From NCBI GenBank assembly GCA_902792085.1, contig CADAYE010000019.1:1-39579 (forward strand): DNA of 39,579 bases. The letters are read 5' to 3'. Both the position numbers and the translations under genes were made by a program. This document shows, piece by piece, positions 1-7,212 of the stretch. Below the pieces are notes generated by a model. The model was not told the origin of the DNA. It saw nothing but the letters and a program-made list of their open reading frames with translations, and did not search any database. Positions within the stretch are counted from its first letter, which is position 1. Every line of letters starts with the position of its first letter. Source of the DNA: an uncultured bacterium. Lineage in GTDB: Bacteria > Cyanobacteriota > Vampirovibrionia > Gastranaerophilales > Gastranaerophilaceae.

Positions 1-97
1 CTTCGCCGACACATACAGGCTCACAAGGCTCATTATTATTTCGCCTGTTCGCTTTGTATCGCAATGACATGCTACTGTAAAATAGTATATAATTACC
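1..97 (+). mobile_element. Right part of a family B MITE (cut by the window edge)
   Basis: Bases 41-97 are identical to 36349-36405, the right arm of the complete 150-bp element at 36256-36405. They end in the same terminal inverted repeat tip, ATAATTACC. Bases 1-40 differ from that copy and carry a CATACAGGCTCAC segment that recurs elsewhere in the window. The element ends two bases before the stop codon of the minus-strand gene that follows. Confidence 0.75.
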
Positions 98-99
98 AA

Positions 100-387
100 T
101 TATTTTATAATCTTTGAATACTTATTAAAAATGTCAAAACCTTTTCGTGTTAATTTATTCATGTCTTTAGTAAATATTTTGATTTTATCTAATGTTTCTT
201 TAGAAAACGGTTTTTTAAATGGAGAAGGAGAATCATCCCCTGATGGAGGAACTCCACCTGCTCCTGCTGCAACAAGTAGTTTTTTAGGTTCTTTTTCAAA
301 AACTTTATCCTGAATAAGATATGTTTTGGGTTTTATGTCACTTGTTAATGTTCTTGGTGCCAAAATTTTAGGTACTACTACTTGCAT
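100..387 (-). CDS. Hypothetical 95-aa protein
   Basis: I do not recognise this family. The chosen ATG (385-387) follows a near-perfect Shine-Dalgarno AAAGGAGG with four bases between; an upstream ATG at 420 would add 11 residues but has no such site. The product is soluble-looking. It has a Gly/Ala/Pro-rich middle (AAGAGGVPPSGDDSPSP) and a basic C-terminal half rich in Lys and Phe that should form helices. No signal peptide, membrane segment or cysteine is visible. The stop codon abuts a MITE end, so the native C-terminus may have been altered by that insertion. Confidence 0.6.
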   Translation of the reverse strand: MQVVVPKILAPRTLTSDIKPKTYLIQDKVFEKEPKKLLVAAGAGGVPPSGDDSPSPFKKPFSKETLDKIKIFTKDMNKLTRKGFDIFNKYSKIIK

Positions 388-457
388 ATAACCTCCTTTT
401 ACACTTCTAAAACCTCTCAATATTTAAATTTGTTTGATTTACTACAAATATTAAGAA

Positions 458-745
458 TTATTTCATTCTTTTTATAAATTCATGAGCATTTATTACATCA
501 TCACTATTTATCGGCGGTGGTCCGTCTATAATTTCTAATGATTCATGTCTGTCTGATTTTCTGTTGAAATTTATTACTACATCTCCAAAATCTTTTTCAC
601 ATATTATACATTTTAGGTTACATATCGAAATATCACCTTCTTGTTCTTTGATTGTCAGAGAGTCTTTTGTAAAATCGTTTCTGCATCTTGAGCAACAAAG
701 ATTTTTAAATAATTCTTTAACTGTTTTATCGTCTAAACTGTTCAT
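458..745 (-). CDS. Small zinc-ribbon-like protein, 95 aa
   Basis: The function is unknown. Near residue 17 there is CCSRC, and further on CNLKCIIC, an arrangement of two Cys knuckles typical of a treble-clef or zinc-ribbon fold. The tail is acidic/Pro-rich (DGPPPINSDD). There is no signal peptide or membrane segment, so it is probably cytoplasmic. The ATG at 743-745 is preferred over a TTG at 763: it has no Shine-Dalgarno site but sits exactly six bases after a TATTAT hexamer, the leaderless arrangement seen at several genes here. The zinc-binding role is inferred from cysteine spacing only. Confidence 0.6.
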   Translation of the reverse strand: MNSLDDKTVKELFKNLCCSRCRNDFTKDSLTIKEQEGDISICNLKCIICEKDFGDVVINFNRKSDRHESLEIIDGPPPINSDDVINAHEFIKRMK

Positions 746-751
746 ATATTT

Positions 752-757
752 ATAATA
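752..757 (-). promoter_or_regulatory. -10 element of a probable leaderless promoter
   Basis: On the minus strand TATTAT is followed by AAATAT and then the ATG of the zinc-ribbon gene. Six bases from the -10 hexamer to the start codon would put the transcription start on or next to the ATG. An overlapping extended -10 reading (TGC plus TATATT) is also possible. No convincing -35 is seen. Confidence 0.4.
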
Positions 758-824
758 TAGCAAAAATTAATTGTTATTTTTCTTAAAATTTTGGGATTAA
801 TATACATGGATGATTTAGGTCATT

Positions 825-872
825 TCATTCTGAGCAAGATAGGAGATTCTTCGGGCGAAGCCCTCAGAATGA
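825..872. repeat. Dispersed intergenic hairpin repeat
   Basis: TCATTCTGAG (825-834) pairs with CTCAGAATGA (863-872). An inner hairpin CTTCG-GG-CGAAG lies between them. It resembles palindromic repeats found between genes in many bacterial genomes and lies between the zinc-ribbon gene and the 30-aa gene. There is no T-tract, so it is unlikely to be a simple terminator. Confidence 0.55.
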
Positions 873-919
873 CATAATACGAAGAATTTCCAAAAGTCAA
901 GTAACCAAAGGAGGTTATC

Positions 920-1012
920 ATGGCTATCAATTTAATCCTATTCGGTTTTATCGTTTACACTGCATTGATTGTAGTACCAAGCATTTGGGACGAATTAACC
1001 GCAGAAGGATAA
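920..1012 (+). CDS. 30-aa single-span membrane miniprotein
   Basis: The reading frame ATG (920) to TAA (1012) encodes a 30-residue protein. Residues 3-20 are strongly hydrophobic (INLILFGFIVYTALIVVP), then a polar amphipathic tail SIWDELTAEG. The Shine-Dalgarno AAAGGAGG (907-914), five bases before the ATG, is among the best in the window, which makes real translation likely despite the length. It should be a single-pass inner-membrane peptide. In size it recalls small subunits of membrane complexes (photosystem, cytochrome, transporter), but I could not match it to any such subunit. It appears monocistronic. Confidence 0.6.
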   Translation: MAINLILFGFIVYTALIVVPSIWDELTAEG

Positions 1013-1116
1013 AATATTTTTTTAAGTTTTCCCTGACAAAAAATGGTAGTTTGAGAAGTTTTTAGTGTTAAATTTACGCTTGTTTAATTAGGCGCAAACA
1101 TATTTGTTTGGATAAA

Positions 1117-2091
1117 TCAGCCTGAAATTTGGCTTTCGCCTAACACAAAAACATTCCAATTTTTTGATTCTTCTTTTACCGAGCGGTAAAAATCTTTTAC
1201 GAGAATATGTTTTGTTTGAATGGGGTTATAGCCTTTAAATTTTAGATAATCCTCAAGTTTTTGAGAATTTTTTGTATATTTTTTTTGTTTAATAAGCGGA
1301 TAAAATGCATGCTTTTTACGGGCTATTTCGCAGAGCATTACATTTATAACCTTATCGTAATCAATATCATATCCGCTGTTTGTTGTAATATCGAGAATAT
1401 AGTTAAGATTATCTTCAGTTGTAATTGAAAAATAACCTAAAATTTTACCAGTTTCTTCATATACATATCTTGTTTTATAAAATTTTGTAAACCCTTGAAA
1501 AAATGCGCTTTTAAATTCTTTCGGATGTCTTAAAAGTGAGGGTTTAAATATATTTATCACTTCGTCATTATACAATTGAGCAATTTTATCAGCATCGGAA
1601 CTCTGCGCATAGCGCCAAGGTAAATCTGTTTTTTGTGGAACAGGTTTTTCTATTTTCCATAAAGTTTCACTTGAACACTGTCTAAAACCGCAACCATTGA
1701 TAAACAGGTCTAAAAGTTCATTATGACATTCGTCAATGACTACGGTAAAAGTATTTGCACCTTTTCCGCCCATTTTTTGAATTAAAAATTCAACAAGTTG
1801 CTTACCAATTTCATAACGGTTTTCTTTGAATATTAGCCTTGTAATATTTATTTTATAAGGATTTCCTGGAGTACAAACCGCAGTAATTAAACCTAAAATT
1901 TCATTATTTTCTATCAAAATAAAAGATTCCGAACGAAACTTTGCAGACAAAGGCATCACTGCATTAACAATATCCAAAGGTTCCTGCATAAGATTTTTTG
2001 CGAGTTTGTCGCTATCGTCTTCGCAAAGATACGATATAAGTCTTTTTAACTTTGAGTAATCGAAACAGTTTAATCTTCTTATTGTTACCAT
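1117..2091 (-). CDS. GNAT-like N-acetyltransferase, 324 aa
   Basis: The protein looks like one or two tandem GNAT folds. The N-terminal half (residues 1-150) has the beta-alpha pattern of acetyltransferases, with a strand FILIENNEILGLITAV before a helix EIGKQLVEFLIQKMG, where acetyl-CoA would bind, and then a strand ANTFTVVIDE. The C-terminal half (160-324) repeats this shape (VYEETGKILGYFSITTED) but lacks a clear acetyl-CoA loop. The substrate is unknown. ATG 2089-2091 is chosen over the upstream TTG because it lies exactly six bases after a TATAAT box with no Shine-Dalgarno site. A small-molecule or protein N-acetylation role is inferred from fold only. Confidence 0.6.
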   Translation of the reverse strand: MVTIRRLNCFDYSKLKRLISYLCEDDSDKLAKNLMQEPLDIVNAVMPLSAKFRSESFILIENNEILGLITAVCTPGNPYKINITRLIFKENRYEIGKQLVEFLIQKMGGKGANTFTVVIDECHNELLDLFINGCGFRQCSSETLWKIEKPVPQKTDLPWRYAQSSDADKIAQLYNDEVINIFKPSLLRHPKEFKSAFFQGFTKFYKTRYVYEETGKILGYFSITTEDNLNYILDITTNSGYDIDYDKVINVMLCEIARKKHAFYPLIKQKKYTKNSQKLEDYLKFKGYNPIQTKHILVKDFYRSVKEESKNWNVFVLGESQISG

Positions 2092-2097
2092 AATCAA

Positions 2098-2126
2098 ATT
2101 ATAGACTTATTTTCAAGTTGTTGCAA
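2098..2126 (-). promoter_or_regulatory. Sigma70 promoter, probably leaderless
   Basis: The minus strand reads TTGCAA (-35), a 17-base spacer, TATAAT (-10), then TTGATT and the ATG of the acetyltransferase. This near-consensus spacing places the transcription start at the ATG, and no Shine-Dalgarno site is available. Confidence 0.65.
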
Positions 2127-2232
2127 GTTAATTATTTTATTAATATTTGTAAAAATCGTATATACTTTTTTAAAGTTTTTATCAATCGGTGTCGATATCT
2201 TATTTGTAATCATTAAAATGGAGTCACACATT

Positions 2233-2385
2233 ATGAAGAAGATAACAACACCGTCACATAACAGATGTCAAAGTGTTGAACTAATATTAAGAGGAGCAAA
2301 AAAACGCAGAGCAATGGCTTATTCTCTTGCATCCGAAGTAAATTCAAATGCGGGTGTAAGAGCAAATCTGCGTGCTGTGAAGTAA
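2233..2385 (+). CDS. 50-aa basic small protein
   Basis: This short gene runs from ATG (2233) to TAA (2385). A GGAG (2220-2223) sits about nine bases upstream, and a clean intrinsic terminator (2436-2460) follows. The product is highly basic (RGAKKRRAMAYSLASE) with a predicted helix, and has one Cys and no membrane segment. I do not recognise it; a nucleic-acid-binding or ribosome-associated peptide would fit the charge but is only a guess. The unit of Shine-Dalgarno site, short frame and terminator is the main support. An RNA gene in the same interval is the alternative. Confidence 0.45.
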   Translation: MKKITTPSHNRCQSVELILRGAKKRRAMAYSLASEVNSNAGVRANLRAVK

Positions 2386-2435
2386 TTTTTGCAACGAGAG
2401 TAATAACATAAAAATAAGAAGAGAGTTTATATGGC

Positions 2436-2460
2436 GCCGGCAACAGAGAGCCGGCTTTTT
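2436..2460 (+). terminator. Intrinsic terminator
   Basis: The stem GCCGGC (2436-2441) pairs with GCCGGC (2450-2455) around an eight-base loop, followed by TTTTT. It ends the small transcript carrying the 50-aa gene. Confidence 0.8.
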
Positions 2461-2531
2461 ATTTGCCTTTACAACATTCAAAATTTTTGATATATTAAAG
2501 TTTGTAAAGTTACATAAAACAGGAGTTTATT

Positions 2532-2873
2532 ATGAGCGAAGAAGAAATGAACCAATGCAACTGCCAGGAATGTACATGCGAAAAGAAACGCACAACAAAA
2601 CCTTATGATATTCTTGCAATAATTTTTTGTATATGCCCTGTACTTACATTGTTATTTACAATAGATTTTCATAATGCAACAAACATAGTTCAGACAGCGT
2701 GCAAAGCGATTTTACTTTCAATATTCCCCCTTGCAATTTCAATAATAGGTATTAAAGATTCCGAAAGAGAAAACCATACAAGCCATATTGCAAACACAAC
2801 AGTAATATTAATTGATGTTGTTTATGCAATGGTTTTACTTATCGGATTTTTAGACGGCGGTAAACTATTCTAA
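2532..2873 (+). CDS. Small membrane protein with N-terminal Cys cluster, 113 aa
   Basis: No family is recognised. Residues 9-16 hold CNCQECTC, a metal-binding-type cluster, followed by a basic stretch EKKRTTKP. Three hydrophobic segments then follow, at about 27-44, 57-74 and 88-106. The cytoplasmic Cys cluster plus a three-helix membrane domain suggests a small inner-membrane protein that could bind zinc or iron. The start is fixed by AGGAG about eight bases before the ATG. mnmG begins some 36 bases downstream but has its own -10 element, so the two are probably separate transcription units. Confidence 0.65.
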   Translation: MSEEEMNQCNCQECTCEKKRTTKPYDILAIIFCICPVLTLLFTIDFHNATNIVQTACKAILLSIFPLAISIIGIKDSERENHTSHIANTTVILIDVVYAMVLLIGFLDGGKLF

Positions 2874-2897
2874 TAAACACATTTGTCATGTTTATTT

Positions 2898-2903
2898 TAT
2901 AAT
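2898..2903 (+). promoter_or_regulatory. -10 element of mnmG, probable leaderless start
   Basis: A consensus TATAAT is followed by ATGCTT and then the ATG at 2910. The six-base distance matches the other leaderless candidates in this window. There is no Shine-Dalgarno site and no good -35. Confidence 0.5.
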
Positions 2904-2909
2904 ATGCTT

Positions 2910-4790
2910 ATGTTCACTGGCTATTTAAATAATAAATATGATGTAATAGTTGTCGGAGGCGGTCACGCAGGTTGTGAGGCTGTTTTGGCTTGCGCAAAAT
3001 TAGGTTTAAAAGTATTACTTGCAACTCTTAATGTTGAAAATATAGCACTTCAACCATGTAATCCTGCAGTCGGCGGACCGGCAAAATCCACACTTGTTCG
3101 TGAAATTGATGCATTAGGCGGAGTTATGGGAGAAGTGACAGACGCAACATATCTGCAAATGAAAACCCTTAATTCTTCTAAAGGACCGGCTGTCAGAGCA
3201 TTGAGAGCACAATCTGATAAAGCGGAATATTCCCAATATATGCGCAATTTGCTTGAGAGCAATGAAAATGTTTTTATAAAACAATGCTGTATTACGGAAT
3301 TGAAAGTTGAAAACGACGAAATTACAGGTGCTATTGATGAGTTCGGTGCAGAATATAGTACAAGAGCAGTTGTTCTAACAACAGGAACTTCATTGGAAGG
3401 TCGAATTTTTGTCGGATTAAAATCATTTAGCGCAGGCAGATTAGGAGAAAAAGCCGCTATCGGCTTATCTGATTGTCTGCATAAGTTGGGAATAGAAACA
3501 AAGAAATTAAAAACAGGCACTCCCGCAAGAGTGGATAAACGCACAATTGATTATTCAAAAATGATTATTCAACCCGGAGATGAAGAACTGAATTTCTTTT
3601 CATTCAAACCAAATCGCCCGGTTAGAAAGACTTATCCGTGTTATTTGACAAAAACTAACGAAGAAACGCATAGAATTATTAAAGAAAATCTTGATAAATC
3701 TCCAATGTATCAGGGGTTGATACATGGCGTCGGGCCAAGATACTGCCCGTCTATTGAAGATAAAGTTGTAAGATTTGCCTCTAATCCGTCACATCATATT
3801 TTTATTGAACCGGAAGGATTGGGAACTTACGAAACATATATTCAGGGATTTTCAACAAGTCTGCCTTATGATGTTCAGGTCAGAATGTTGAGAACATTGC
3901 CGGGGTTAGAAAATGCTCATATTATAAAACCTGCCTATGCGGTTGAATATGATTATGTGCCTGCTATTCAAACCACACATTCATTGATGTCAAAAAAGAT
4001 AAAAGGTTTATTCTTCGGTGGTCAGATTAACGGTACAAGTGGTTATGAAGAAGCGGCAGCGCAGGGTTTGATTTCCGGTATTAACGCATTCAATTATATT
4101 AATGGATCTGAAATGCTTGAACTCTCCAGAAGTTCATCATACACGGGAACATTAATAGACGATTTGGTTACAAAAGATATTCAGGACCCATACAGAATGT
4201 TAACCTCTCGTTCCGAATACAGATTACTGTTAAGACAGGATAATGCAGATGAAAGATTAACTCCAATCGGGCATAAACTCGGGTTGATTGATGATGCGCA
4301 ATTTTTCCGTTATGAAGAAAAACAAAGACTAATAAAAGAAGAAAGTAAAAGGCTTGAGGGGGTAAAAATACCTGCAAATGAAGAAGTAAATAATATTCTG
4401 GCAAAATACGGTGAACATCTTGAAAGAGGAATGAGAGCATCAGAACTTTTGAAGCGCCCTAATATAAGTTATAAAATTCTGCAGGAACTCGATAAAGGTA
4501 CTGCTGATTTGCAAATTCCAAGAGATGTTTATGAGCAGATTGAAGTCATTATAAAATATGACGGGTATATAAAAAGACAACAAGATCAGGTTAATAACGC
4601 AGGGAAATTGGAAAAGTTCAGGATCCCTGATAATATTGACTATTCCAAAATTGATCATATTTCATCCGAAACAAAAGACAAACTGTCAAAAATCCGCCCG
4701 AGAGATTTGGCACAGGCATCTCGTATAGGCGGAATAAAACCTGCGGATATTTCTGTTTTGATGGTGCTTTTAGATAAACACAGAATATAG
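2910..4790 (+). CDS. mnmG: tRNA uridine-5-carboxymethylaminomethyl modification enzyme MnmG (GidA)
   Basis: MnmG is the FAD-binding subunit that, with MnmE, makes the cmnm5U34 wobble modification in tRNAs using methylene-tetrahydrofolate. The N-terminal dinucleotide-binding motif GGGHAGCEA follows YDVIVV. The family signatures PCNPAVGGPAKS, GPRYCPSIEDKVVRF and GGQINGTSGYEEAAAQG are all present. The C-terminal helical domain that contacts MnmE and tRNA ends at ISVLMVLLDKHRI. At 626 aa it is full length. The ATG at 2910 is chosen because it follows TATAAT by six bases and gives the usual short N-terminus before the FAD motif; ATG 2904 is the alternative. MnmE is not in the window. Confidence 0.95.
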   Translation: MFTGYLNNKYDVIVVGGGHAGCEAVLACAKLGLKVLLATLNVENIALQPCNPAVGGPAKSTLVREIDALGGVMGEVTDATYLQMKTLNSSKGPAVRALRAQSDKAEYSQYMRNLLESNENVFIKQCCITELKVENDEITGAIDEFGAEYSTRAVVLTTGTSLEGRIFVGLKSFSAGRLGEKAAIGLSDCLHKLGIETKKLKTGTPARVDKRTIDYSKMIIQPGDEELNFFSFKPNRPVRKTYPCYLTKTNEETHRIIKENLDKSPMYQGLIHGVGPRYCPSIEDKVVRFASNPSHHIFIEPEGLGTYETYIQGFSTSLPYDVQVRMLRTLPGLENAHIIKPAYAVEYDYVPAIQTTHSLMSKKIKGLFFGGQINGTSGYEEAAAQGLISGINAFNYINGSEMLELSRSSSYTGTLIDDLVTKDIQDPYRMLTSRSEYRLLLRQDNADERLTPIGHKLGLIDDAQFFRYEEKQRLIKEESKRLEGVKIPANEEVNNILAKYGEHLERGMRASELLKRPNISYKILQELDKGTADLQIPRDVYEQIEVIIKYDGYIKRQQDQVNNAGKLEKFRIPDNIDYSKIDHISSETKDKLSKIRPRDLAQASRIGGIKPADISVLMVLLDKHRI

Positions 4791-4908
4791 ATATAAAGAA
4801 GATATTAATATTTTCTTCAAGATATAAAGATTATGTAATGAAATCTTAATATCGTTAAAATTTAATTTATAATGTTAATGTAAATGAGATTTATATGGAG
4901 AAGATAAT

Positions 4909-5193
4909 ATGTGCACATTAAAAGAAGCATTAATTGAATTAGAAAATGTAGATAACACAACAAAGAACAAAGTCGAAAATGAACTTGTAAGCATAGGTTC
5001 TGATGCAGTACCGAGTTTGGTTGATAGATTGCAGGTTGTAAGAGGAATCAAAAGAGGTGTTGTTGCAATGACTTTAATCAGAATTGGTGATGCATCTGTT
5101 GAATATCTAAAAGAAGCAGCAAAAAATAACAAAGATTTTGAATGGGTTGCTCAATACCTGATTAGAGAAATCAAGGGTTCAAAAGTTGCATAG
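4909..5193 (+). CDS. Small HEAT-repeat-like protein, 94 aa
   Basis: The protein is helical. It contains a HEAT-like helix-turn-helix pattern around GSDAVPSLVDRLQ and IKRGVVAMTLIRIGDASVEY, resembling the repeats of PBS-lyase/HEAT proteins. Such domains normally serve as protein-binding scaffolds. There is no signal peptide or membrane segment. The start is supported by GGAGAAG seven bases before the ATG, and a strong terminator follows. The partner and process are unknown. Confidence 0.65.
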   Translation: MCTLKEALIELENVDNTTKNKVENELVSIGSDAVPSLVDRLQVVRGIKRGVVAMTLIRIGDASVEYLKEAAKNNKDFEWVAQYLIREIKGSKVA

Positions 5194-5213
5194 TTATAAA
5201 ATGTGAAAATAAG

Positions 5214-5242
5214 AAAGATTGGCATTTCGCCAATCTTTTTTT
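5214..5242 (+). terminator. Intrinsic terminator
   Basis: AAAGATTGGC (5214-5223) pairs with GCCAATCTTT (5229-5238) around ATTTC, followed by more T residues. It ends the HEAT-like gene, and its T-tract directly abuts the -10 region of the next gene. Confidence 0.9.
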
Positions 5243-5243
5243 A

Positions 5244-5252
5244 TGGTATTAT
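5244..5252 (+). promoter_or_regulatory. Extended -10 of the patatin gene, probable leaderless start
   Basis: TGG precedes TATTAT (5247-5252), giving a TGn extended -10. TTGCTT and then ATG (5259) follow, again six bases apart with no Shine-Dalgarno site. The promoter overlaps the end of the upstream terminator. Confidence 0.5.
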
Positions 5253-5258
5253 TTGCTT

Positions 5259-6458
5259 ATGAAGAAGTTAGAGAGTTTAAAATATATATGTTTATTCGGT
5301 GGGGGAGCGATAAGAGGCGCTGGTCATGTTGGGGTTTTGAAAGCATTTAAAGAACTAGGGATAACACCGGTGAGCCTTGGCGGTTCTTCGGTCGGTTCGA
5401 TGGTGGCATCGTTACTTGCCGTCGGATATACAACGGAAGAAATTGAAGATATCTTTTTAAGTGTAAATTTCGAATTGTTCAGAGATATTTCATTGGGTTT
5501 CAATGTAAAATTTGCACTTAGTAAAGGTGAAGTTTTTCTTGACTGGTTCAGAGAACTTATTGAAAAGAAATTTTACGGTGACAAATACCAAAAGGGTGAA
5601 AATGCACCTATAAAATTCAAAGACCTTAATAAAGACTTATTTATAATATCAACTAATATGAAAAATTTTTCGTGTTGCGAGTTTTCTTCAATAGAAACCC
5701 CTGAATTTGAAGTCGCAATGGCGGTAAGGATATCTTGCTGCGCCCCTGGGCTTATGAGAGCAGTAAATATTGATGATAAACTACTTGTTGACGGAGATTT
5801 GATGAAGGGTAAACCAATGTGGTATTTGTCAAAAAATCTCCGTGAATCAAAAAACAGAATTTGCGAAATTCGACTTGAGGGTGATTTTAGCGGAGATGAC
5901 ACAAATCCGCTAAACTATGTAAACGGTATTTATTCCTGCATGACATATTCAGAAACCGCATTTATAAAAGAAATATATGGAAATAGTGATAACTATGACT
6001 ATATAGTCATCAATACCGGAGATGCAATGGTATTTGATTTTAATTGCCCGACGGAAAAAAGGAAAGAAATAGTAGATTCAGGATATAATTGTGCAATCCA
6101 CTATTTCAGAAAAAATCTGCCTGACAAGAAACAAAAAATCTATTCCGTATATGAAAAAATACTTGATTATGCAAGGAATATACAGGAGCAAATGCTTCGC
6201 AAAAAGTATTTAAAAGCGAAATCAATTTTGGGCGAATTATTTATATTGCTTGCCGATACAAAAGATATTATTGATAGAGAGATATATAAGCAGATAAAGA
6301 TGTTTCAAAATCTGTTATTTTCAAATGTAAAATCAGGATTATTAGGGCAAAGATGTGACAATATACAGACTGTAAAAGCGCAATTGCTGTTTATTATAGA
6401 CATGTTAGGTGAAAAAATAAAAGAATTTGATGAGTATTTTAATGCATTTTCCGTTTGA
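5259..6458 (+). CDS. Patatin-like phospholipase, 399 aa
   Basis: This is a Ser-Asp dyad acyl hydrolase of the patatin family, acting on phospholipids or other acyl esters. The oxyanion-hole motif GGGAIRGAG lies at residues 14-22, the nucleophile elbow G-S-S-V-G at 42-46 (Ser44), and the DG motif at LLVDGD (Asp178). The C-terminal third (about 290-399) is helical and charged and may regulate activity or bind a partner. There is no signal peptide, so the enzyme is probably cytoplasmic or peripheral to the inner membrane. The start is placed at ATG 5259 (see the preceding -10 element); an in-frame TTG at 5253 is unlikely. No operon partner follows. Confidence 0.85.
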   Translation: MKKLESLKYICLFGGGAIRGAGHVGVLKAFKELGITPVSLGGSSVGSMVASLLAVGYTTEEIEDIFLSVNFELFRDISLGFNVKFALSKGEVFLDWFRELIEKKFYGDKYQKGENAPIKFKDLNKDLFIISTNMKNFSCCEFSSIETPEFEVAMAVRISCCAPGLMRAVNIDDKLLVDGDLMKGKPMWYLSKNLRESKNRICEIRLEGDFSGDDTNPLNYVNGIYSCMTYSETAFIKEIYGNSDNYDYIVINTGDAMVFDFNCPTEKRKEIVDSGYNCAIHYFRKNLPDKKQKIYSVYEKILDYARNIQEQMLRKKYLKAKSILGELFILLADTKDIIDREIYKQIKMFQNLLFSNVKSGLLGQRCDNIQTVKAQLLFIIDMLGEKIKEFDEYFNAFSV

Positions 6459-6529
6459 CAATGAGAGATTTTTATTATAACATTGACTTGCGCAGATATA
6501 GCGTGTTTGACAACTTAGTAGAATATAAG

Positions 6530-6919
6530 CCGCGCTCCAGTGGCACTCTATGCTCCAGTGGCACTCTGCCGAGAAAAAGCTGACTAAATGTCAAGTTTTT
6601 CGAGAGGTCGGTAGACGCGCTAAAAGCAGAGCAAATTTGAAAACTAAATAATTTTTGACCGCGCTCCAGTGGCACTCTGCCGAGAAAAAGTTGACTAAAT
6701 GTCAAGTTTTTCGAGAGGTCGGTAGACGCGCTAAAGCAGAGCAAATTTGAAAACTAAATAATTTTTGACCGCGCTCCTGTGGCACTCTGCCGAGAAAAAG
6801 TTGACTAAATGTCAAGTTTTTCGAGAGGTCGGTAGACGCGCTTAAACAGAGCAAAATTGACAACATAATAAATTAAAACGCGCTTAAACAGAGCAAAATT
6901 GACAACATAATAAATTAAA
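6530..6919 (+). repeat. Tandem array of interrupted tRNA-Leu 5'-end copies
   Basis: Three units of about 110 nt begin at 6530, 6659 and 6769. Each starts with CGCGCTCC(A/T)GTGGC, matching the leader plus first bases of the real tRNA-Leu. It continues with an insert forming a hairpin, GAAAAAGTTGAC paired with GTCAAGTTTTTC (6684-6712 in the second unit), then TCGGTAGACGCG, matching the tRNA D-arm. An A/T-rich spacer with TTGACA- or TTGAAA-like sequence follows. The first unit carries an extra partial duplication of about 18 nt. A 42-nt promoter-like unit is then repeated at 6837-6878 and 6879-6919, directly before the tRNA. No protein is encoded. Confidence 0.8.
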
Positions 6920-6924
6920 GCCGC

Positions 6925-7011
6925 GCTCCAGTGGCGGAATCGGTAGACGCGTTGGACTTAAAATCCAATCGGGGCTCAACCTCGGTGCCAGTTCAAGTCT
7001 GGCCTGGAGCA
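6925..7011 (+). tRNA. trnL: tRNA-Leu (anticodon UAA)
   Basis: The acceptor GCTCCAG pairs with CTGGAGC before discriminator A7011. The anticodon stem TTGGA/TCCAA holds loop CTTAAAA, giving anticodon TAA. A class II variable arm (GGGGCTCAACCTC) and the T-loop GTTCAAG are present. The length is 87 nt. CCA is not encoded. There is no group I intron, which in many cyanobacteria interrupts this very tRNA. Confidence 0.95.
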
Positions 7012-7156
7012 TTTTTAGAGGCTATTTTTGTTATTATACAAAGCCAGCCTTTCACTTCCAGTTCAGTCTTCGGTGCTTCGCACCTCGACATACAGGCTCA
7101 CACACATCGCCTTACGGCTCTGTGGTTTGCTTTGTAAAGTCTGGCCTGGAGCATTT
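6995..7156 (+). repeat. Direct repeat of the tRNA-Leu 3' end bracketing 122 bp
   Basis: The 20-nt sequence AAGTCTGGCCTGGAGCATTT occurs at 6995-7014 (tRNA 3' end) and again at 7137-7156. This is the layout of attachment sites left by elements that integrate in tRNA genes. The 122 bases between carry no gene but contain CATACAGGCTCAC and GCTTTGTA segments that recur in other intergenic repeats of this window. Confidence 0.7.
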
Positions 7157-7160
7157 ATAC

Positions 7161-7187
7161 AAAGACCTCAGAAATGGGGTCTTTTTA
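7161..7187 (+). terminator. Intrinsic terminator after tRNA-Leu
   Basis: AAAGACC (7161-7167) pairs with GGTCTTT (7178-7184), followed by T residues. It would end the tRNA transcript beyond the repeated 3' end. Confidence 0.8.
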
Positions 7188-7212
7188 TTTATAAAATTAT
7201 CAGGAGTTTAAT

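Noticed and set aside
2231..2443. Minus-strand 70-codon frame opposite the 50-aa gene
   Set aside because: It has no Shine-Dalgarno site, reads across a terminator hairpin and has a low-complexity Leu/His composition. It is a shadow of the plus-strand gene.
3050..3544. 164-codon antisense frame inside mnmG
   Set aside because: The plus strand carries intact MnmG signatures throughout this region, so it is a shadow.
6475..6744. 89-codon minus-strand frame with internal repeats over the tRNA-Leu array
   Set aside because: Its repeated peptide (LFLGRVPLE) is just the tandem DNA unit translated. No ribosome site is present, and the array is explained as tRNA fragments.
6530..6919. CRISPR array
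   Set aside because: Repeats are long (about 110 nt), contain tRNA sequence, have no spacer/repeat alternation of usual size, and no cas genes are nearby.
6931..7137. Plus-strand frame through tRNA-Leu
   Set aside because: It overlaps the whole tRNA gene and its 3' repeat. This is a known kind of false gene over tRNA-Leu.
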